From: Rhodospirillales bacterium
GTDB lineage: Bacteria; Pseudomonadota; Alphaproteobacteria; UBA8366; JADFVY01
Length of the DNA stretch: 6,815 bases
Assembly: GCA_024644185.1 (NCBI GenBank)
Contig: JAHELM010000136.1
Span: 1-6,815, forward strand
Reading direction: 5' to 3'
Shown here one piece after another: positions 1-4,116 of the stretch. Position numbers and translations under genes: made by a program. The notes beneath the pieces were generated by a model. It saw only the letters and a program-made list of their open reading frames with translations, was not told the DNA's origin and did no database searches. Each line of letters starts with the position of its first letter. Within the stretch, counting starts at the first letter, position 1.

Positions 1-664
1 CATGCAGTGCCGGGAAGGAATCTGCACCGCGCTGCTGTCCGCGTTCTGCCTGCAGAATAGCCGGCTGCCTCCGGAATACGACACCGCCTATGCGCCGGTC
101 GGGCCGGGATCGGTGACCATCCTGGTGACGGCGGCCAGCGGCCGGACGGAACGGCTGGATGCGTCCGGACTGATGGAGTTCCGCACGCGCGACGGTTTCA
201 CCACGCTCGAGGCGCGGCTGGATCTGCAGCGATTGCGTCATCCCTCGCCGATCTGGCTGGCGCTGGAAATCGGCCCGCTGGCCGCAGCTCTACCGGTGCC
301 GTTGCCCGGCGATACCGATCCGCTGACCGTCGAGGAAATCTCGCTGGCCGCCGGTCCGCTGCGCGAGGCATCCGAGGCGATATTCGAAGGCGAAGGCGAT
401 ACCGCCCGCGCCGCCCGATTGACGGCAAAACTGATCAACCGCTTGCCCACCGATGGCGATATCGCATCCGGGGTGCGCGAACAGCTATGGGACCGCGTCG
501 CCGACAGCGATGCGCCACCATTGGCCCGCGCGGCTTTCGACGCCTGCATCCGCACCGTCGACGAATCGGTCGGCTATACGCTGCGCGAATGCCTGCAGGA
601 CCGCCATCGCGCCTTGCAGATCGACAACACGCGAGATTTCCGGGATTTGCTGGGTGACAGTTGA
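1..664 (+). CDS. Unrecognised protein, C-terminal part (5' end outside window)
   Basis: An open frame runs from the left edge to a TGA at 662-664. The first ATG (position 2) has one base before it, so no ribosome binding site can be judged. The gene probably begins upstream and the visible 220 residues are its C-terminal part. I do not recognise the family. The first half (residues 30-115) is rich in short hydrophobic stretches that look like beta strands. The second half (about 115-220) is charged and probably helical, with several Arg/Asp/Glu-rich segments. There is no signal peptide, clear membrane segment or cysteine cluster in the visible part. The frame overlaps the start of the next gene by 11 bases, and that gene overlaps the following one, so all three are probably co-transcribed. 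This suggests, without proving, a role linked to phosphoester metabolism. The coding call rests on the long open frame and on the coupling. Function is unknown. Confidence 0.7.
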   Translation, partial: MQCREGICTALLSAFCLQNSRLPPEYDTAYAPVGPGSVTILVTAASGRTERLDASGLMEFRTRDGFTTLEARLDLQRLRHPSPIWLALEIGPLAAALPVPLPGDTDPLTVEEISLAAGPLREASEAIFEGEGDTARAARLTAKLINRLPTDGDIASGVREQLWDRVADSDAPPLARAAFDACIRTVDESVGYTLRECLQDRHRALQIDNTRDFRDLLGDS

Positions 665-1445
665 ACACGCCGCCGGGACCGGGCGCCTCGTTGCCCGGGC
701 GGCGGTCGTTCTGGCCGACCTCGATGGTTGTCTCGCATCCGGCAACATACCCTTGCCCGGCGCGGTGGCGCTGGCCGAATGGCTGGGGCCGCGCCTGTGG
801 CTGGTCTCCAACAACTCGACGGAAGTCGCGACCGAATTGTCGGCGGTGCTGGCAAAGGGCGGTTTGCGGATCCCGCCCGCGCGGATCGTGCTGGCCGGCG
901 AGGCGGCGGTTGCGGCGATAGCGCATGACCATCCAGGCGCCAGCCTGTTGCTGGCCGGCAGTACGGCGCTGCGGCGCGCCGCGTCGGATGCCGGCCTCCG
1001 GGTACTCGATTGGCGGGGGAACCGGACGCCGGACGTCGTCCTGCTGGCCCGCGACCGGAATTTTTCGTATGGTCGGCTACAGCGGATCGCAGTGGCACTG
1101 AGAAATGGCGCCACGCTGGTCGCCACCAATCCCGACCTGACCCATCCCGGCCCGAACGGCCGGCCGATACCGGAAACCGGCGCGTTGCTGGCCGCCGTCA
1201 TGGCAACCGCGCCCAGCCATCCGGTTCGCATCGTCGGCAAGCCCCAACCGGAGCTGTTCCACGCCGCGCTGACCCGTGCTGGCGTCACCGACCCGGCGCG
1301 GGCGGTGATGATCGGCGACAACCCGGCAACGGATATTGCCGGCGCCAGGACGGCCGGCATACCAGCAATCCTGCTCGGCCCCTCGCCTCATGCCGACATT
1401 CCCGACATTCGCGCCCTGCTTCCCTCCTTCGGAGCCACGCCATGA
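654..1445 (+). CDS. HAD superfamily class IIA phosphatase (NagD/phosphoglycolate-phosphatase-like)
   Basis: This is a predicted cytoplasmic Mg-dependent phosphatase of 263 residues, a normal length for HAD-IIA enzymes. Motif I is DLDGCL, with nucleophile D22 and acid/base D24. Motif II is VSNNST (S52). The motif III lysine is K196 in GKPQPELF. Motif IV is GDNPATDIAGA (D222 and D227). The gap between motifs II and III holds the C2-type cap, which sets substrate choice in this class. GTG at 654 is the only plausible start: no other in-frame start lies between it and the DxD motif, and the frame above it is a shadow of the preceding gene. It overlaps that gene's stop by 11 bases and has a weak GGGA eight bases upstream. 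Its own stop overlaps the next start as ATGA, so translational coupling is likely. Known members of the class act on sugar phosphates, phosphoglycolate, glycerol phosphate or pyridoxal phosphate. The substrate here cannot be read from sequence. Class assignment is confident. Confidence 0.9.
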   Translation: MTVEHAAGTGRLVARAAVVLADLDGCLASGNIPLPGAVALAEWLGPRLWLVSNNSTEVATELSAVLAKGGLRIPPARIVLAGEAAVAAIAHDHPGASLLLAGSTALRRAASDAGLRVLDWRGNRTPDVVLLARDRNFSYGRLQRIAVALRNGATLVATNPDLTHPGPNGRPIPETGALLAAVMATAPSHPVRIVGKPQPELFHAALTRAGVTDPARAVMIGDNPATDIAGARTAGIPAILLGPSPHADIPDIRALLPSFGATP

Positions 1446-2284
1446 AATTTATCCACCTGACAGACACGCATTTCGTTCCCGCGCCGCGTCGCCTCTATGC
1501 TCTCGATCCGCGCGAACGGCTGCGGCTGGCGATTGCCGACATCAATCGCCGACATGCCGACGCCGCATTCGCGGTCATCACCGGAGATCTGGCGCATTTC
1601 GGCGAGCCCGACGCCTATCGCGACCTGAAGGCGGAGCTGGACCAATTTTCGATCCCGGTCCATCTGGCGATCGGAAACCACGATTCGCGCACGGCATTCC
1701 AGGCGGCATTCCCCGAGGTGCCGCGTAATGAGGACGGATTCGTCCAGTACGTGGTGGAAACCCCGGTGGCCGATTGCGTGATCCTGGACAGCGTCATGCC
1801 GCGCCAGGATGGCGGGACGCTGTGCGCGGCCAGGCTGGCGTGGCTCGATCGGGTGATGGCGGAACGGGCCGATCGCGACGTCTGGCTGTTCCTGCACCAT
1901 TCGCCGCTGGATATCGGCATCCCCTGCCTGGATACCATCCGGTTGATGAATGCCGAGGATCTGTGGCTGCGGGTGCAGAGACATGGCCGGGTCCGCCATA
2001 TTTTCTTCGGCCATGTACACCGGCCTATTTCCGGCGTCTGGCGGGGCATTCCATTCTTCACCCCGCCGGCGACGGCACATCAGACCGAGCTGCAATATGT
2101 CGAACGCGTTCTGACCCCCGGCACGCACGAGCCGCCGGCCTATGCCGTCGTGCTGGCGGATGCCGGTTCAGTCGTCGTGCATCTGCACGCCTACCTGGAC
2201 GACAGTGCGCGCTTCATCATGGATTACAAGTCAGCGGAATCGGCGCGGACTCTCGAGGAACTGGCGGTAGCCGGCCCCGGCTGA
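1442..2284 (+). CDS. Class III metallophosphoesterase (GpdQ/CpdA-like phosphodiesterase)
   Basis: A 280-residue calcineurin-like dinuclear metal phosphoesterase with the complete ligand set in order: DTH (D8, H10), GDL (D49), GNHD (N79, H80), HH in FLHHSP (H153) and GHVH (H191, H193). The spacing and length match the GpdQ and CpdA branch, which hydrolyses glycerophosphodiesters or cyclic nucleotides, rather than longer 5'-nucleotidases. I see no signal peptide, so it should be cytoplasmic. The ATG overlaps the previous stop (ATGA), and the conserved D8/H10 only ten residues in confirms this start over the upstream extension of the frame. Pairing with a HAD-IIA phosphatase fits stepwise cleavage of a diester and then a monoester; that is inference. 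The gene ends seven bases before the stop of a convergent gene, and no U-rich terminator is visible between them. The exact substrate is undetermined: cAMP, glycerophosphodiesters and other diesters remain possible. Confidence 0.9.
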   Translation: MKFIHLTDTHFVPAPRRLYALDPRERLRLAIADINRRHADAAFAVITGDLAHFGEPDAYRDLKAELDQFSIPVHLAIGNHDSRTAFQAAFPEVPRNEDGFVQYVVETPVADCVILDSVMPRQDGGTLCAARLAWLDRVMAERADRDVWLFLHHSPLDIGIPCLDTIRLMNAEDLWLRVQRHGRVRHIFFGHVHRPISGVWRGIPFFTPPATAHQTELQYVERVLTPGTHEPPAYAVVLADAGSVVVHLHAYLDDSARFIMDYKSAESARTLEELAVAGPG

Positions 2285-2291
2285 GGGGCGG

Positions 2292-2939
2292 TCAATAACG
2301 GGGGTCGGTGAAGTAATCGACCATGGTTGGCGCCATCACCATTGCGACCGTCAGAGCACCCACGATGACGACCAGAAACAACAGGATCGGCAGGTAGCGG
2401 CCAAGGCCTGTCGCCGGCGTCTTAGTGCTTGAAGACCTGTCGTTGTCGTCGCGAAAGCTGATGCCCAGCCGTGCCGCCTCGGTCGCCATGTCCAGGCCCG
2501 CGGGCTCGGCCATGCCCGGGCTCTCGCGAAAACTTATGCCAAGCTGGCGGGCGATTTTCGCCTCGTCCGGCCGCAGACTGAAGTCGCCGCCGGACGCGCC
2601 CGCGGGCGCCGATTCGTCGCGAAAGCTGACGCCGAGCTGGCGAGCCAGTTCAGTCTGGTCCGGCGGTGCCGGGGCGGATTCCCGATCCGGCGCGAGAAGC
2701 GGCACTTTCTGCACTTGCTCCGGCGATCCGTTCCGCCACAAGAGAGTGTTGTCGGTATCTTGCGGCGCGAGAAGCGGCTTGCGCGCGGACGCCTCGGTTT
2801 CCCGTTCCGGTTCGATGGCCCGATCCCGCGTATCCACCGGCCGCGGTGTCGGCTCCTCGATCCGGGGCGACTGAAGTCGTCGGCCAAAACTGCCGCCCGG
2901 TCTTGCCGCACCCGATGGTCTGGTGATCTTGTCGCTCAT
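2292..2939 (-). CDS. Unrecognised repeat-containing protein with one C-terminal membrane segment
   Basis: A 215-residue protein of no family I recognise. Residues 1-175 are polar, rich in Pro, Arg, Glu and Asp, and probably disordered. They carry PLLAP at residues 55-59 and 80-84, and three copies of a nine-residue element: ARQLGVSFR (99-107), ARQLGISFR (130-138) and AARLGISFR (155-163), each followed by Asp or Glu. One hydrophobic span, about residues 182-205, lies near the C-terminus and leaves a short acidic/aromatic tail. This suggests a tail-anchored-like protein with a long cytoplasmic N-terminal region; the topology is inference. ATG at 2939 was chosen; a GTG three codons upstream (2948) is possible, and neither has a strong ribosome binding site. 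It lies 55 bases downstream of the desaturase on the same strand and may share its transcript. The conserved repeats with varying linkers argue for a real gene. The repeats may be short binding motifs. Confidence 0.75.
   Translation of the reverse strand: MSDKITRPSGAARPGGSFGRRLQSPRIEEPTPRPVDTRDRAIEPERETEASARKPLLAPQDTDNTLLWRNGSPEQVQKVPLLAPDRESAPAPPDQTELARQLGVSFRDESAPAGASGGDFSLRPDEAKIARQLGISFRESPGMAEPAGLDMATEAARLGISFRDDNDRSSSTKTPATGLGRYLPILLFLVVIVGALTVAMVMAPTMVDYFTDPRY
2451..2645 (-). repeat. Three coding copies of a nine-residue ARQLG(I/V)SFR element
   Basis: Degenerate 27-base copies lie at 2451-2477, 2526-2552 and 2619-2645. Each encodes (A)RQLG(I/V)SFR or the variant AARLGISFR, followed by an acidic residue. 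The start-to-start distances are 75 and 93 bases. The codons differ between copies while the residues stay conserved, which points to selection on the peptide rather than recent DNA duplication. Confidence 0.8.
2688..2778 (-). repeat. Exact 16-base direct repeat encoding PLLAP twice
   Basis: The 16-base word CGGCGCGAGAAGCGGC occurs at 2688-2703 and again at 2763-2778, exactly 75 bases apart. On the minus strand both copies read PLLAP in frame within the repeat-containing membrane protein. The 75-base offset equals one of the offsets between the nine-residue elements of the same gene, suggesting an ancestral 25-residue unit. Confidence 0.75.
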
Positions 2940-2994
2940 CGCCCGCACATCAGAAGTTCATTGCGGAGCGTATCGCCCAGAGCTTGCCGGAACG

Positions 2995-3852
2995 TTAACG
3001 GGCCGGCACCCGCGGCCAGAACCCTTCGATCCGGACGCCATGGCGTTCCAGCACCGGCCTGATCTCGTCGAATACCGCCCGGTAGCGGTAGAACGGAACC
3101 GAGGGAAGCATGTGGTGGATCAGGTGCAGGTTCTGATGAAGCGTCAGAAACTCCCCGGCCGGAAACAGCGCAACCCGCGTATCGCGATAGCGCCCGGTTT
3201 CGGAATGATCGTGATGCGGCGCCCAGCCGAACATGGTCTGCATGACCAGATTCCCGAAGAACCAGGGCACCAGCCACAGGACCAGAAACTCATAGCCATA
3301 CCCCGCCGCGACGATTGCCAGCGCTATGACGGCATAGGCGCCGAACAGGGCCATCGAGAGCCGGCGTTCGCCGTCGGAAATCTTCAGCTTCACGCAATCG
3401 CGGTACAGATGAACCGGGTTGAAATAATTCAGCAGCAGCGGCGGCACCTGAATGAAAACCACCCGGAGGAAGCTACCCTTTGCCCAGAGATCCGGATCCT
3501 CCGGCATGTTGGTGCGGGCATGGTGCATGAAATGCTGCTTGCGGTGGGGGTGGAAGAACATCCACAGCGGTACGGATACCGCCATGCCGACGGCGATATT
3601 GAGCCAGCGCAAACTCTTGATCCGCGGCGCGATTGCCGAATGCGCCGCGTCATGCAGCGGCGTATAGATCGCATAAATGATGATCGCGTTCAAAACCGCC
3701 GCCACCCAAAATGGCAGCAGCCCGTCCAGTGCGGCCCAGACAACGACCGCAAATCCGGCAAGCAGGCCCAGGGCCAGAACCAGGGTCGGCCAGGCGAATT
3801 CCGGTGAATTGCGCCGCGCCACCTCGGCCTCCAGCTTGATCGTCGATTCCAT
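2995..3852 (-). CDS. Membrane fatty-acid desaturase/hydroxylase family (possibly carotenoid hydroxylase)
   Basis: An integral-membrane di-iron oxygenase of 285 residues. All three histidine boxes are present: HDAAH (H67-H71), HRKQHFMHH (H103, H107, H110, H111) and HLIHH (H243, H246, H247), plus an accessory HHDH at 213-216 followed by SETGRYRDTR. Hydrophobic spans near residues 23-42, 46-65, 84-100 and 165-205 give the usual membrane-embedded layout with cytosolic histidines. Enzymes of this superfamily introduce double bonds into acyl chains or hydroxylate lipids and carotenoid rings using O2 and an electron donor. No cytochrome b5 or ferredoxin domain is fused. The length and the NLHLIHH-type third box also resemble CrtR-type beta-carotene hydroxylases, so the substrate is open. 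ATG at 3852 is preferred because AGGA (3861-3864) is eight bases away; the ATG at 3858 is only two bases from it and would add two residues. The gene is divergent from the dehydrogenase and upstream of the repeat protein. Confidence 0.9.
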   Translation of the reverse strand: MESTIKLEAEVARRNSPEFAWPTLVLALGLLAGFAVVVWAALDGLLPFWVAAVLNAIIIYAIYTPLHDAAHSAIAPRIKSLRWLNIAVGMAVSVPLWMFFHPHRKQHFMHHARTNMPEDPDLWAKGSFLRVVFIQVPPLLLNYFNPVHLYRDCVKLKISDGERRLSMALFGAYAVIALAIVAAGYGYEFLVLWLVPWFFGNLVMQTMFGWAPHHDHSETGRYRDTRVALFPAGEFLTLHQNLHLIHHMLPSVPFYRYRAVFDEIRPVLERHGVRIEGFWPRVPAR

Positions 3853-3860
3853 GTTCATTT

Positions 3861-3864
3861 TCCT
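3861..3864 (-). promoter_or_regulatory. Ribosome binding site deciding the desaturase start
   Basis: AGGA on the minus strand lies eight bases before the ATG at 3852 and only two bases before the ATG at 3858. The spacing favours the inner ATG as the true start. Confidence 0.6.
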
Positions 3865-3919
3865 GAAAACCCGTTCCGAATGCGATTCGCAAAATGCGGC
3901 GGCACTCTATCTCAGCATA

Positions 3920-3937
3920 CCCCTAACCGAATAGGGG
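3920..3937. promoter_or_regulatory. Inverted repeat CCCCTA-N6-TAGGGG, operator candidate
   Basis: A perfect six-base dyad with a six-base centre lies four bases to the left of the promoter candidate. It would cover the predicted start of leftward transcription and sit just upstream of the rightward -35. That placement suits a regulator binding site serving one or both divergent genes. No regulator gene is visible in the window. Confidence 0.4.
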
Positions 3938-3941
3938 ATTC

Positions 3942-3970
3942 TTGATATCCTGGGGGCCGATTCGTATCAA
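3942..3970. promoter_or_regulatory. Symmetric sigma70-like promoter candidate TTGATA-N17-TATCAA
   Basis: TTGATA (3942-3947) and TATCAA (3965-3970) are 17 bases apart, the ideal sigma70 spacing. They match the -35 and -10 consensus at four positions each. The two hexamers are reverse complements, so the same element reads identically on both strands. Rightward transcription would give a leader of about 140 bases to the dehydrogenase, and leftward about 80 bases to the desaturase. This is a consensus match only. Confidence 0.4.
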
Positions 3971-4020
3971 ATTTGCGCGCGGCGCAATCCCGACACTCCC
4001 CGTCGCGCCATCGCAAGCCT

Positions 4021-4047
4021 TGAGTCCACCCCGGTGGTGTGGATTCA
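4021..4047 (+). promoter_or_regulatory. Leader stem-loop upstream of the dehydrogenase
   Basis: TGAGTCCAC (4021-4029) can pair with GTGGATTCA (4039-4047) over nine base pairs including one G-U, closing a nine-base loop CCCGGTGGT. It lies about 70 bases before the dehydrogenase start, inside the predicted 5' leader. It does not match the glycine riboswitch or another class I know. It could be an RNA element or a DNA operator. Confidence 0.35.
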
Positions 4048-4101
4048 TTGCAACGGGATCGTCCGCTCCGCCCGCGCCTGGTGGCAGCGGTTTATTGGCT
4101 T

Positions 4102-4107
4102 GAGGAG
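4102..4107 (+). promoter_or_regulatory. Strong ribosome binding site of the dehydrogenase
   Basis: GAGGAG lies nine bases before ATG 4117 and fixes that start over an in-frame GTG at 4039, which would add 26 residues unlike the family N-terminus. Confidence 0.75.
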
Positions 4108-4116
4108 ACATTATCC

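Larger units (their letters stand above)
3853..4116. other. Divergent intergenic region between desaturase and dehydrogenase
   Basis: These 264 bases separate two divergently transcribed genes and are the only sizeable gene-free stretch. From left to right they hold the desaturase ribosome binding site, a small dyad CGAAT-GCG-ATTCG (3877-3889), a CCCCTA/TAGGGG dyad, a symmetric promoter candidate, a leader stem-loop, and the dehydrogenase ribosome binding site. No small open frame with a convincing start was seen here. Confidence 0.7.

Noticed and set aside
485..1360. Open frame of 291 codons on the minus strand opposite the HAD phosphatase.
   Set aside because: Shadow frame; the sense strand carries all HAD motifs and the coupled gene overlaps.
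1010..1441. N-terminal extension of the metallophosphoesterase within the HAD gene.
   Set aside because: It is out of frame with the real HAD gene, and the conserved DTH motif normally lies about ten residues from the start, as it does from ATG 1442.
2270..2291. Terminator between the two convergent genes.
   Set aside because: GCCGG-CC-CCGGC (2270-2281) is a short dyad inside coding sequence with a two-base loop and no U tract; not enough to call.
2923..3807. Open frame of 294 codons on the plus strand opposite the desaturase.
   Set aside because: It is antisense to all three histidine boxes, with Arg/Gln/Pro-rich composition, no family resemblance and no good ribosome binding site.
3977..4100. 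Glycine riboswitch ahead of the dehydrogenase.
   Set aside because: The leader lacks the conserved glycine aptamer core segments I could recognise; only a simple stem-loop is supported.
4039..4116. Upstream GTG start extending the dehydrogenase by 26 residues.
   Set aside because: It has no ribosome binding site, lies inside the leader stem-loop, and the extension is unlike the family N-terminus. ATG 4117 has a strong GAGGAG.
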